DNA from: Solimonas terrae
Lineage (GTDB): Bacteria; Pseudomonadota; Gammaproteobacteria; Nevskiales; Nevskiaceae
Assembly: GCF_011067135.1 (NCBI RefSeq)
Contig: NZ_JAAMOW010000001.1
Location: 682,001-746,000, forward strand
Length of the DNA: 64,000 nt
Direction: 5' to 3'
In this document: positions 54,334 through 62,680 of the stretch, piece by piece
Layout: each line of letters begins with the position of its first letter
How positions within the stretch are numbered: position 1 is the stretch's first letter
Notes under the pieces: generated by a model
The model's input: the letters and a program-made list of their open reading frames with translations, nothing else
Told to the model about the DNA's origin: nothing
Database searches by the model: none
Position numbers and translations under genes: made by a program

Positions 54334-56481
54334 ATGAAGCACGGGATCGTTGCGACACTGCTGGCCCTGACAGCCCTGCCGGCATCGGCGCTGGACTTCG
54401 ATGCCGGCCCGATCGCCGGCACGCTCAACACGCGCATCTCGTTCGGCGCCGCGATGCGCGTGCAGAGCCGCGACGAGCGCCTGGTCGCCAAGCTCGCGGT
54501 GCCCGGCCAGCAGGATCTGTGCGCAGCCGACGACTGCCAGTCGCAGACCGGCGATCCGGCACCGAACCAGCGGCTGGTCGACGCACGCGGCGCGTTCTCC
54601 GGCGTCAATGAAGACAACGGCAACCTCGACTACGACCGCGGTGATCCGACCGCGGCGATCTTCCAGCTGCGGCCGAAGCTCGACCTGCTCTGGAACGACT
54701 GGCAGTTCGAGGCCTCCGGCCTGTTCTTCCACGATCTGGTCAATGTCGGCTTCGATGAAACCCACGCGGACACCCGCTTCCAGTCGGCCCACTCGCCGCG
54801 CGCCGGCGCGATCGAACACCTGTACGCCTCGGGGCAGCGGCTCGGCAGCCTGTACGTCGCCCGCTCGTTCGATTTCGACGATCACGAACTGCTGCTGAAG
54901 GTCGGCAACCAGCTCCTGAACTGGGGCGAGGCCAACCTCGTGCAGTTCAACACGCTGTCGGAATTCAATCCGCTCGATGCGCCCGTGCTCGGCATGCCCG
55001 GTTCGGAACCGAGCCAGTTGCAGCAGGCCACACCGCTCGCGGTCGCGGACCTGACGCTGACCGATTCGCTGGCGCTCGAAGCGGTCTATCAGATGGCCTG
55101 GCGCGGCGCGAAACTGCCGGCCTCCGGCAGCTTCCTGTCGAGCAACGACATCGCCGGCCGCGGCAGCTACGCGATTCTCGGGCTCGGCAACTACAACGAA
55201 GACCCGGACCGTGAGTTCCGGCCGGCCGGTCTGACCGGACTGATCTCGCAGTCGACCCGCACGATCTACATTCCGGGCGAAAACTTCGGCGCACCGCACA
55301 ACCGCGACGAATACGGTTTTCGTCTGAACTATCTTGCCGACTGGCTCAACAACGGCACCGAGATCGCGCTGCACTATCTGCACTATCACAGCCGCTACCC
55401 GCTGGTCAGCGGCATCGCCGCCGATGCCAGCTGCACCCGCGACGCGACGCAGCCCGGTTTCGTCGGCGCCTTCATCGCCTGCCAGGGTTTCAACGCTGCG
55501 TTCAATCCGATCGGCAAGGAACCGCTGCCGGTCGACACCGCAACGCTGTTTCTCGACTATCCGGAAAACATCCAGCTCTACGGCTTGAGCTTCAACACCA
55601 ATGTCGGCAGCTGGGCACTGTCCGGCGAGTATGCCTACCGGCCGAACCAGCCGCTGCAGATCCTGCAGTCCGACGTGCTGTTCGCGACGTTGGGGCCGGC
55701 GTTTCCGGCACAGGACATCCCGATCGGCCTGAACACGGTCGCCGATCCGGCGCTGCTGTCGGCCCTGCCGGCCACGCTTGCGCAGCCGCTGCAGAATCTC
55801 GAACAGGGTCTGCTCGGCCAACTGCCCGGCGGCGCGATCTTCACGCTGCCGGGCGAAGACAGCGCCGTGCCGGATTTCCTGAGCCGCTATCGCAAGCAGA
55901 CCATCAAGGCCGGCGACTACGTTCGCGGCTACGAACGCCTCGGCGTCTCGCAGCTGACGCTGACCGGCATCGGCACCTTCGCCAACAATCCGCTTGGCGC
56001 CTCACAGATCGTCTGGGTAATCGAAGGCGCGGCGATGTACGTTCACGGCATGCCGAGCCGCGGCGAGCTGTATTTCGAAGGCGCGGGCGATCGCACGCAC
56101 CCGTCACCGGGCGCCGACGGCACCGGCACGCCCGACGGCCAGCCGGACACGCGGCGCGTCAACCCGACGCAGATGACCAAGGGTTTTGCCGACGCCTTCT
56201 CGTACGGCTACCGCAGCCTGCTGCGCCTGACCTACAACGACCTGCCGGGTGGCATCACCGTCAATCCGTCACTGATCTGGTTCCAGGACCTGCACGGCAC
56301 CTCGCCGGCGCCGCTGGTCAATTTCATCGAAGGCCGCAAGCTGCTGATCAGCAGCGTCACCATCGAATTCGAATCGGACTGGACCGTCGGCGTGAACTAC
56401 CAGGTGTTCGCCGGCGCCGGCACGCGCAACCGTTTGCGCGATCGCGATAATGTCTCGGCGTATGTGGCGTATGTGTTTTAG
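54334..56481 (+). CDS. DUF1302 family outer-membrane protein
   Basis: A 715-residue protein with a signal peptide (IVATLLALTALPASA) and many amphipathic strands, ending in VSAYVAYVF with a terminal Phe typical of outer-membrane barrels. The mature N-terminus (LNTRISFGAAMRVQSRDERL) and the motif NQLLNWGEANLVQFNTLSEF are hallmarks of DUF1302. Start 54334 has GGGGGAG upstream; 54304 is also in frame. It is divergent from its usual partner DUF1329 and shares the palindromic operator, so they are likely co-regulated. A channel or binding protein for hydrophobic compounds is plausible. Confidence 0.88.
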   Translation: MKHGIVATLLALTALPASALDFDAGPIAGTLNTRISFGAAMRVQSRDERLVAKLAVPGQQDLCAADDCQSQTGDPAPNQRLVDARGAFSGVNEDNGNLDYDRGDPTAAIFQLRPKLDLLWNDWQFEASGLFFHDLVNVGFDETHADTRFQSAHSPRAGAIEHLYASGQRLGSLYVARSFDFDDHELLLKVGNQLLNWGEANLVQFNTLSEFNPLDAPVLGMPGSEPSQLQQATPLAVADLTLTDSLALEAVYQMAWRGAKLPASGSFLSSNDIAGRGSYAILGLGNYNEDPDREFRPAGLTGLISQSTRTIYIPGENFGAPHNRDEYGFRLNYLADWLNNGTEIALHYLHYHSRYPLVSGIAADASCTRDATQPGFVGAFIACQGFNAAFNPIGKEPLPVDTATLFLDYPENIQLYGLSFNTNVGSWALSGEYAYRPNQPLQILQSDVLFATLGPAFPAQDIPIGLNTVADPALLSALPATLAQPLQNLEQGLLGQLPGGAIFTLPGEDSAVPDFLSRYRKQTIKAGDYVRGYERLGVSQLTLTGIGTFANNPLGASQIVWVIEGAAMYVHGMPSRGELYFEGAGDRTHPSPGADGTGTPDGQPDTRRVNPTQMTKGFADAFSYGYRSLLRLTYNDLPGGITVNPSLIWFQDLHGTSPAPLVNFIEGRKLLISSVTIEFESDWTVGVNYQVFAGAGTRNRLRDRDNVSAYVAYVF

Positions 56482-56654
56482 CGCGCGGCAAGGCAGACAT
56501 CCTGGCCACGAACACCGGCTTGCGAGGTGACGGCGGAATCGTTGGCGGTCCGGCCCCAGCAAGCTTCGGCTCGCCGAGGGAGCACCCCACCTCATCCTGA
56601 GCGTTTCCGCCCCGCTGGCGGAGAGGGATTACGTCGATGGGCCGACGACGCGCG

Positions 56655-57665
56655 TCACTCGACCAGGTGTGCGAGGCAGCCGGTGCGCGTCATCAGCGGC
56701 GCCAGCGACGCACGCACCTGTGGATCGAGTTGTACCCAGCGCGCACGAATCTCCGCGTAGCACTTGGCCTGGTACGGGAACGCGGCCTGCGCGAATGTCG
56801 CGCCGCGGATGTTCACGCTGACATCGCTCGCGCCTTGCGCCAGTGCCGCGGCGTTGGCGGCGAGGAACGGCAGGTATTCGGCACCGATCATGTCCAGCAG
56901 GGCTTCGCGCAGGCCGGCGGATTTCTCCGGCTGCCATTCGCCGTCGATGCCGGAGCCGTCGTCGAGCGTGATCGTCCAGCTCTCGACCACCGGCGCGCGC
57001 TCGCGGCAGATGCGCTGCGGCTGCGGATCGATCGTCAGCTGCGCGAGCTGGCCGTACAGCGCGAAGTCGGCCAGCGACGGGCGGCTGCCGAACAGGTAGC
57101 GCGCGCCGCCGACCTGCGGCGCGAGGAGGTCGAGCAGTCGCCGGTAGCCGGCTTCGATCAGCGGCGCGTTGTCCGGCGTACAGCCGACCATTGCCATGCG
57201 GCTGCGCTGACGATCGTGAAAGAACCTTGCGGCGCTGTCGTGCGCGGCGCCGTGCAGCTTCGGCATCGCATCGCGGACGATCCAGTGCGCTGCCCAGTCG
57301 GCGGTGGCATCGTCGGTCCAGCGATGGTGGAACATCATCTTGCTGACCCACTCGTCGGCCAAGTCCTCGATCAGATGGCAGACGAAGGCATCGGCGGCAT
57401 CGGGCGGCACGATCGAGCGCTGGTCCGGGTGGCGCGCTTCGAGCAGATGCGCGATCGGCGTGCTGTCGACTTGCCATTCGCCGCTGTCCGGCATGCGCAG
57501 GATCGGCACGAGCCTGGGCCGCACATGCGCGACTTCCGGCACGGTGTCGGCGGTGCCGACGATCCACACATGCGGCAGTCGCCGGTAGCGCAGGATCGCG
57601 CGCAGCTTGCGCGAGAACGGCGAAGGGCTGCAGCCCACGAGACGATAAACGCCCTCGGTCGTCAT
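56655..57665 (-). CDS. Large GST-fold protein C (paralogue 3 of 3)
   Basis: A 336-residue protein, much longer than normal GSTs (200-240). The N-terminal thioredoxin-like domain has GCSPSPFSRKLRAILRYR and VDSTPIAHLLEARHP. The helical domain has EDLADEWVSKMM and RYLFGSRPSLADFALYGQLA. A C-terminal extension (about 230-336) ends with a stretch seen in the two paralogues (AQAAFPYQAKCYAEIRA then LDPQVRASL). It overlaps paralogue B by 4 bp and is last in the operon. The catalytic residue may be the Ser before Arg-Lys; substrate unknown. Confidence 0.85.
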   Translation of the reverse strand: MTTEGVYRLVGCSPSPFSRKLRAILRYRRLPHVWIVGTADTVPEVAHVRPRLVPILRMPDSGEWQVDSTPIAHLLEARHPDQRSIVPPDAADAFVCHLIEDLADEWVSKMMFHHRWTDDATADWAAHWIVRDAMPKLHGAAHDSAARFFHDRQRSRMAMVGCTPDNAPLIEAGYRRLLDLLAPQVGGARYLFGSRPSLADFALYGQLAQLTIDPQPQRICRERAPVVESWTITLDDGSGIDGEWQPEKSAGLREALLDMIGAEYLPFLAANAAALAQGASDVSVNIRGATFAQAAFPYQAKCYAEIRARWVQLDPQVRASLAPLMTRTGCLAHLVE

Positions 57666-58792
57666 GCGACAGGCTCCCAGGGTGTGCCGGAAAAATAGAA
57701 GCGCAGGCGCTGCCGCAGGCTCGGCGGCGCGACGGCGCGGGCTTCGGCCTGCACGATCGGCTCGAACACCGATGCCGCGCCGGCCTGCTGCAGATGACGG
57801 ACGATGTCGTGCGGCGCCAGACGCGCATCGACGCGCGCCCGCTGCTCCGCATCGAGCGCGGCATACGCCAGCTGCAGCGTGCGCAGACAGCGCGCGCGAT
57901 ATCGGATCGTCGGCAGCCGCCGGTAGCGGATGCCACCATAGTGGCCGTCGAAATGTGTCGTGCCGGTTTTCGCGGCGGTGGCGTTGTCGTGCAGGTACGG
58001 CAGATAGGCGGCACCGATGTCGGAAAAAATCTCATCCCAGGCCGCGTTCGAGAAATCGTCGAGCGGCGCGTCCGCCCAGTCTTCGCTGCCGCTGTTCCAG
58101 ACGCGCGTGACCCAGGCCCAGACACGTGGCGCCTGTTCGGCCATCAGCGCTGCCGGCCGCGGGTCCTGCGCGTAGTGACGGAACATCGGCCCGAACCACG
58201 CGATGTCGACCAGGCTCGGTCGCTCGCCGAGCAGATAGCGACGGTTCGCGAGCAGGGTGTCCAGCCAGCGCAGCGCCTGCGGATAGAGCGCCGCGATCGC
58301 ATCGAAGTTGTCGCGCGTCACGCCGTCACCACGCAGATAGATGCGTTGCTGGCGACGGCGGAAGTACAGGCCCATCGCCCAGGCCGGCTGCAGACTGTCG
58401 CGCGACAGTTCGGCACCGAGCCGCGCGCCGAGATAGCGCGCATTGTCCGGCCACGCCCAGCGCCAGAACATCGCCGGCCGCCATTGCCATTCGTCGCAAT
58501 AGTCCTCGATCAGCGTCGACAGGAATGCGCGATACGGATCGCGGGGAATCAGCGCGCGCTGCCGATGTTCGGCGTCGAGCCAGCGCAGCAACGGGGTGGT
58601 GTCGACGAGCCACAGGCCGTCATCGCGCCTCACTGCCGGCACTTTCATCCAGCCGGTGTTCGGCAGCACCTCGTCAAGCAGGATCGCGGGCGTGATCGTC
58701 CGCCGCTCGTAGGCAATGCGCTTGGCGCGCAGGGCACCTTCGAGCTTGCCGCTGAAATACGAGACGTCCGAAAGGTAGACGCAATACGACAT
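57662..58792 (-). CDS. Large GST-fold protein B (paralogue 2 of 3)
   Basis: A 376-residue GST-fold protein. The N-terminal domain is LSDVSYFSGKLEGALRAKRI then VDTTPLLRWLDAEHR. The C-terminal domain has IEDYCDEWQWRPAMFWRW and RYLLGERPSLVDIAWFGPMF. The extension (about 260-376) contains GIRYRRLPTIRYRARCL and YAALDAEQRARVDARL, shared with the paralogues, and a unique tail of about 50 residues. In the thioredoxin domain the usual CxxC is absent; a Ser-Gly-Lys replaces it. It overlaps C and lies 6 bp after A. Confidence 0.85.
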   Translation of the reverse strand: MSYCVYLSDVSYFSGKLEGALRAKRIAYERRTITPAILLDEVLPNTGWMKVPAVRRDDGLWLVDTTPLLRWLDAEHRQRALIPRDPYRAFLSTLIEDYCDEWQWRPAMFWRWAWPDNARYLGARLGAELSRDSLQPAWAMGLYFRRRQQRIYLRGDGVTRDNFDAIAALYPQALRWLDTLLANRRYLLGERPSLVDIAWFGPMFRHYAQDPRPAALMAEQAPRVWAWVTRVWNSGSEDWADAPLDDFSNAAWDEIFSDIGAAYLPYLHDNATAAKTGTTHFDGHYGGIRYRRLPTIRYRARCLRTLQLAYAALDAEQRARVDARLAPHDIVRHLQQAGAASVFEPIVQAEARAVAPPSLRQRLRFYFSGTPWEPVA

Positions 58793-58798
58793 CGCGAT

Positions 58799-59902
58799 TC
58801 AGCGTTCGACCATCACATGCAGACCGACGCGTTGCAGGCGCGTGCCGATATCGAGCTGCAGCGCCGAGGCGGCGTCCTGCCGTTGCAGCCACGCATCGAC
58901 CGTCGCGCGCGCTGCGGCATCGAGTTGCGCGTAGTCGTCCTGGATGCGCTGCAGCATCCACAGCGTGTACGGCATCGCATCGCGGCGGAAGCGATATCGC
59001 CCCATCGGGAATTCGACCGCGCCAAGCGCGCGCGGCAGACGTCGGCGCTGCGGCGGCGGCGTCGCCAGCGCCTTGTGCAGCTCGTCGCGAATGCCGGCCA
59101 GCATCGGCCAGAACTCCTTGAACAGCGCGTCGAACAGCGGCTGCAGCGTCGCCGGAATGTCGTCGTTGGCGAGGAATTCACCGCTGCCCGGCTGCGGCGC
59201 ATTCATTCTGTCGATCCAGGCTTTCAGATGCGGGCGCGGATCGACCAGCGTGCGCTTCGGCATCGGATCGCGGCCGAGATGGCCGTACAGCGGCCCGAGC
59301 AGCGCGAAGTCGGCAATCGACGGCTTGCTGCCGAGCAGGAACGGCAGCGTCGCGAAGTGCTGCTCCAGCGCATCGAGCATGTCTTCGGTCCAGCGTTCCA
59401 TCGCGCCGAACTGGGTCGGCACCACGCCAACCGAAGGCAGATAGCTGCGCAGGCGGGCCGCGACGTAGGCGACGATGCGCTTCTTCGCGAAACGCGGAAA
59501 ACCCGGCAACAGCGCGTTGCCGGCGTCGGCCTCGAACAGGGCGTAGTTCTCCGGAAAGCTCCAGCGATAGTGCATCGCCGTCGGTATCCACCATTCGTCC
59601 GCCCACATTTCCAGCAGCTCGGCGACGATGCGCTGGCGCGGCGTCGCCGGCAGCACCGGCGCGTCCGGGAAGCGCTGTTCGAGCACGTCGACGATATGCG
59701 TACTGTCCTGCAGCCACTCGCCTTCCGGCGTCACGACCACCGGCATCACCGTCGCGCCGGTCTTCGCCGGGATCTTGCGCATCAGCGTGATCGCATCGAC
59801 CTCGTGATCGACGAACGGCACGTTCTTGTAGCGCAGGTACGCGCGCGTCTTGCCGCTGTAGTACGACAGATGCCAGCCGTGCAACACATACGACGTGCTC
59901 AC
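58799..59902 (-). CDS. Large GST-fold protein A (paralogue 1 of 3)
   Basis: A 367-residue GST-fold protein. The start is GTG at 59902, overlapping the membrane-protein stop (GTGA); the frame stays open to 60379 only by chance. The thioredoxin domain has GWHLSYYSGKTRAYLRYKNV and LQDSTHIVDVLEQRFPDAPV, and the helical domain has EMWADEWWIPTAMHYRW and FLLGSKPSIADFALLGPLYG. The extension carries GRYRFRRDAMPYTLWML and YAQLDAAARATVDAWL, the segment that defines the three paralogues. Likely a glutathione-dependent enzyme; substrate unknown. Confidence 0.85.
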   Translation of the reverse strand: MSTSYVLHGWHLSYYSGKTRAYLRYKNVPFVDHEVDAITLMRKIPAKTGATVMPVVVTPEGEWLQDSTHIVDVLEQRFPDAPVLPATPRQRIVAELLEMWADEWWIPTAMHYRWSFPENYALFEADAGNALLPGFPRFAKKRIVAYVAARLRSYLPSVGVVPTQFGAMERWTEDMLDALEQHFATLPFLLGSKPSIADFALLGPLYGHLGRDPMPKRTLVDPRPHLKAWIDRMNAPQPGSGEFLANDDIPATLQPLFDALFKEFWPMLAGIRDELHKALATPPPQRRRLPRALGAVEFPMGRYRFRRDAMPYTLWMLQRIQDDYAQLDAAARATVDAWLQRQDAASALQLDIGTRLQRVGLHVMVER

Positions 59903-60321
59903 AGGCGGCTCCGCAGAAACAGGAAGACCAGCGCCGTGCCGCCGAACAACAGGATTTCCGCGATCAGCAGCGGCGCCGCGACATCGCGCAGCACCGGATC
60001 GCCGATCAGGAACGCGACCCGCATCAGGACAAACAGCCCGAGCGTGATCGCCGCCGAGCGCAGGTAGCGCCGCTCGCTGGCGCCGGCCAGGGCATTGCCG
60101 ACGACCAATGCGATGCCGATCATCAGGCAGCCGATGAACGCGATTGCATACCAGGTGTAGCTGTCGAACGGCAGCCGCATCGGCGCGCCGCAGAGATGCG
60201 CAAGCGCCAGCGCGAGAAACGCCACGCCGGCAAGGCCGAGCGAGAGGCGATACAGCTGCAGCGCGGCGCGGGCGACACGGCGGGCCGGCGATCGCCGCCG
60301 CAGGGTTTCGGTCTCGCTCAT
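59899..60321 (-). CDS. Four-helix membrane protein of unknown function
   Basis: A 140-residue inner-membrane protein with four helices (roughly residues 20-45, 55-77, 87-105 and 114-135, for example [19 protein letters not shown] and [17 protein letters not shown]). It has basic residues at both ends. No catalytic motif is visible; the outline resembles small DUF4345-type proteins but I cannot assign it. It overlaps the GST genes on both sides by 4 bp, so it is a committed member of the operon. Confidence 0.75.
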   Translation of the reverse strand: MSETETLRRRSPARRVARAALQLYRLSLGLAGVAFLALALAHLCGAPMRLPFDSYTWYAIAFIGCLMIGIALVVGNALAGASERRYLRSAAITLGLFVLMRVAFLIGDPVLRDVAAPLLIAEILLFGGTALVFLFLRSRL

Positions 60322-61022
60322 CGCTGCACCATGGTCCGCGCGGCAGTGGCGAAATCCTCGTCCTTCCTGGCGTCATCACCAGGGTTCGACATGTCGATCG
60401 GCACGGTGATGCCCTTCTGGCACGCCGGCCGCTCCTTCATCGCGTCGAGCCAGCGGCGCAGGTTCGGCAGGCCTTCGACCGCAACGCCCGACCATTTGTA
60501 GGTCCGCACCCAGCACCAGTTGGCGATGTCGGCGATCGAATATTCGTCGCCGGCCAGCCATTCGGCTTCGGCCAGCCGCGTGTCGAGCACCTCGAACAGG
60601 CGCCGGCACTCGTTCTGGTAGCGGGCAATGGCGGTCGGAATCTTCTCGGGCAGATAGCGGAAGAACACGTTGGCCTGCCCCATCATCGGTCCGACGCCAC
60701 CCATCTGGAACATCAGCCACTGGATCGCCAGCAGGCGCGCGGCCGGGTCCTTCGGCAGCAGGCGGCCGGTCTTCTCGGCGAGATACAGCAGGATCGCGCC
60801 GGACTCGAACAGCACCAGTGCCCCGTTCGGGCCGCCCGGATCGACGATCACCGGAATCCGCCCGTTGGGATTGAGCTTGAGGAACTCCGGCTGCTTCTGC
60901 TCGTTGGCGAGCAGGTTCACCAGTCGCGCCTCGTACGGCAGACCGAGCTCCTCCAGCATCACCGACACCTTCCAGCCGTTCGGTGTCGGCGCCGTATACA
61001 GTTGGATCGCGCGCTCCGCCAT
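60318..61022 (-). CDS. Nu-class-like glutathione S-transferase (YfcG/YghU type)
   Basis: A 234-residue GST that heads the five-gene operon. The N-terminal pattern [20 protein letters not shown], then [12 protein letters not shown] and [14 protein letters not shown], is that of YfcG/YghU, which reduce disulfides and hydroperoxides with glutathione. The helical domain has [12 protein letters not shown] and [28 protein letters not shown] ribosome site lies before the ATG at 61022. Palindromic operator 2 lies 39 bp upstream. Confidence 0.93.
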   Translation of the reverse strand: MAERAIQLYTAPTPNGWKVSVMLEELGLPYEARLVNLLANEQKQPEFLKLNPNGRIPVIVDPGGPNGALVLFESGAILLYLAEKTGRLLPKDPAARLLAIQWLMFQMGGVGPMMGQANVFFRYLPEKIPTAIARYQNECRRLFEVLDTRLAEAEWLAGDEYSIADIANWCWVRTYKWSGVAVEGLPNLRRWLDAMKERPACQKGITVPIDMSNPGDDARKDEDFATAARTMVQR

Positions 61023-61060
61023 TGCTCCTCCCGTTCGCCGTGTGCGGCTCGTCGTTGAAT

Positions 61061-61075
61061 TTGACAGTATGTAAA
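61061..61075. promoter_or_regulatory. Palindromic operator 2, GST operon/kappa-GST-like promoter region
   Basis: TTGACAG-T-ATGTAAA matches operator 1 (TTTACAG-A-CTGTAAA) at 12 of 14 arm bases. It lies 39 bp from the start of the GST operon and 50 bp from the start of the divergent gene, the same arrangement as operator 1. Confidence 0.65.
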
Positions 61076-61124
61076 CTTAACGCTGCGGCGCGGTCAAGCA
61101 CCGCAACGACCGGGAACTTCCGCC

Positions 61125-62378
61125 ATGACGCCACCACTGACCCTGCCCGCCGCCGGCCTGCCGCCGAGTTTCAGGTCGCGCATCGCCGAACGCATCGCCG
61201 CGTCGCGCGATCCGCTCGCGCGGCTGCGTGCCGGACACGAGCTGGAGTTGTACTACGAGGCCGGCGATCCGCATTCGCAACTGTGCGCCGCCCTCGCCCG
61301 CAAGCTGCTGCCGCGCCTGGACCGACCGCTGCGCATCCGGGTCGTGGCGGCGCCGGACGTGGCGACCTATCCGGAGGCGGAACGCCAGCGCTCGTTCGCC
61401 GCCAGCGACGCGGCGCGCATCGCGCCCTGCCACGGCCTGCGTACGCCGATCGCCATTCCCGCCGGACAACAGGCCGCGTTCGCGGCGCGCCTGTGCGCGG
61501 CGGCCGATGCAGAGCACTTCCTGCAGATCGAAAGCGAGTGCCTGACCGCGCTTGCCGGTGGCCAGTCCCTGAGTGCCGATGCCGCATCGCTCGCCGGTGC
61601 CGAGCGCATGCTCGCCGCCAATGCCGTGCGGCGTTTCAAGCTCGGCCACTATCTGCCGGCGATGTGGCAGTACCGTGGCGAATGGTTCTGGGCGCTGGAT
61701 CGGCTCGATCTGCTGCAGGCGCGGCTGGACGCCGACCATGCGCTGCAGGGCCAGGCGCCGCTGACGAACTTCGATCCGGGCAGGCTGCCGGTGTCGCCCG
61801 CCGCGGCCGACACGCCGCTGGAGTTCTGGTACAGCTTCCGCAGCCCGTATTCATACCTCGCTGCCGTCGAACTGCTGCGGCGACGCGCACGAGGCGCCCG
61901 CGCGAGCCTGCAGGTCCGCCCCGTGCTGCCGATGGTGATGCGCGGCCTGCCGGTGCCGCGCATCAAGCGGTTGTACATCGTCCGCGACGTCAAGCGCTGC
62001 GCCGATACCCTCGGCATCGCCTTCGGTCGCATCCACGACCCGGTCGGCGACGGCGTGCTGCGCCTGCTGACCGTCCATCCGCACGACGCCGACGCCGATA
62101 CCCAGCTGCGCTATTGCGCGATCGCCGGCCAGACGGTCTGGGCCGAAGGCCTCGACGCGACACGCGACGACGTGCTGCGCAGCGTGATCGAGCGCTGCGG
62201 TCTGGACTGGCCGCAGGCACGGGAAAAACTGGCGGCCGGCGTCGACACGCGGGCAGCGGAAACCCATCGCGAAGCGCTGTTCGCCGCAGGGCTCTGGGGC
62301 GTACCGAGTTTCCGGCTCGGCGGCTTCACGACCTGGGGCCGCGACCGGCTGTGGATGCTCGACGCGCTCGATCCTTAG
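61125..62378 (+). CDS. Tandem kappa-GST/DsbA-like protein (HCCA-isomerase family)
   Basis: A 417-residue protein with two copies of a DsbA-type thioredoxin fold. The C-terminal copy (about 225-417) has LEFWYSFRSPYSYLAAVELL and GLWGVPSFRLGGFTTWGRDR, as in 2-hydroxychromene-2-carboxylate isomerase and kappa GST, with the Ser of the active site. The N-terminal copy is degenerate: LELYYEAGDPHSQLCAALAR matches the same beginning without the catalytic Ser, and FKLGHYLPAMWQYRGEWFWALDRL matches the same ending. It is divergent from the GST operon over operator 2. Confidence 0.85.
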   Translation: MTPPLTLPAAGLPPSFRSRIAERIAASRDPLARLRAGHELELYYEAGDPHSQLCAALARKLLPRLDRPLRIRVVAAPDVATYPEAERQRSFAASDAARIAPCHGLRTPIAIPAGQQAAFAARLCAAADAEHFLQIESECLTALAGGQSLSADAASLAGAERMLAANAVRRFKLGHYLPAMWQYRGEWFWALDRLDLLQARLDADHALQGQAPLTNFDPGRLPVSPAAADTPLEFWYSFRSPYSYLAAVELLRRRARGARASLQVRPVLPMVMRGLPVPRIKRLYIVRDVKRCADTLGIAFGRIHDPVGDGVLRLLTVHPHDADADTQLRYCAIAGQTVWAEGLDATRDDVLRSVIERCGLDWPQAREKLAAGVDTRAAETHREALFAAGLWGVPSFRLGGFTTWGRDRLWMLDALDP

Positions 62379-62680
62379 CCCGGCCGATGAGCGCACATAC
62401 CGGCCCGGACCGGCGGCGGTGCGCGCGTGGCCGGCTAATACTGAGCTAAGAACCGTCGCGCAGTCTGGCGATCGTCGTCGGTCGCGGACACCGACGACCG
62501 GTCGCGCTGAACCTCAGGCTGCGGCCGGCGTCAAAGCCGGCGCGACACCGCACGACAGACGAAACAGACGAACCCGGATCTTCCGACAGTGCCGAGCGCC
62601 ATCATCAACGCTGCAAGCCCGCGGCCATCGCTGATTTCGATGCCGCGGCCGGCGTACGCCGCCGCACCCACCGCCGGCCG
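62379..62680. other. 302-bp gap between the kappa-GST-like gene and the SMR gene
   Basis: No convincing gene. A perfect 9-bp inverted repeat (GTCGTCGGT with ACCGACGAC, 62474-62498, loop of 7) lacks a T run. A 71-codon frame at 62419-62634 is Arg/Ala-rich, has no ribosome site and looks like chance coding in GC-rich DNA. The SMR promoter must lie here, but no good hexamers are visible. Confidence 0.5.

Noticed and set aside
52789-55821. 1010-residue minus-strand open frame covering DUF1329 and the complement of DUF1302
   Set aside because: Only the part to 54195 is a real gene (signal peptide and strong ribosome site there). The rest is the antisense of the well-supported DUF1302 gene, open because of high GC.
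56590-56632. Short inverted repeat (TCCGCC with GGCGGA) between DUF1302 and the GST operon
   Set aside because: Only 6 bp, no T run; cannot be told from chance in GC-rich DNA.
62474-62498. Perfect 9-bp inverted repeat as a terminator
   Set aside because: No T run on either strand, so not an intrinsic terminator by usual rules.
62419-62634. 71-codon frame in the 302-bp gap
   Set aside because: Arg/Ala-rich, no ribosome site, no family; typical GC-rich chance frame.
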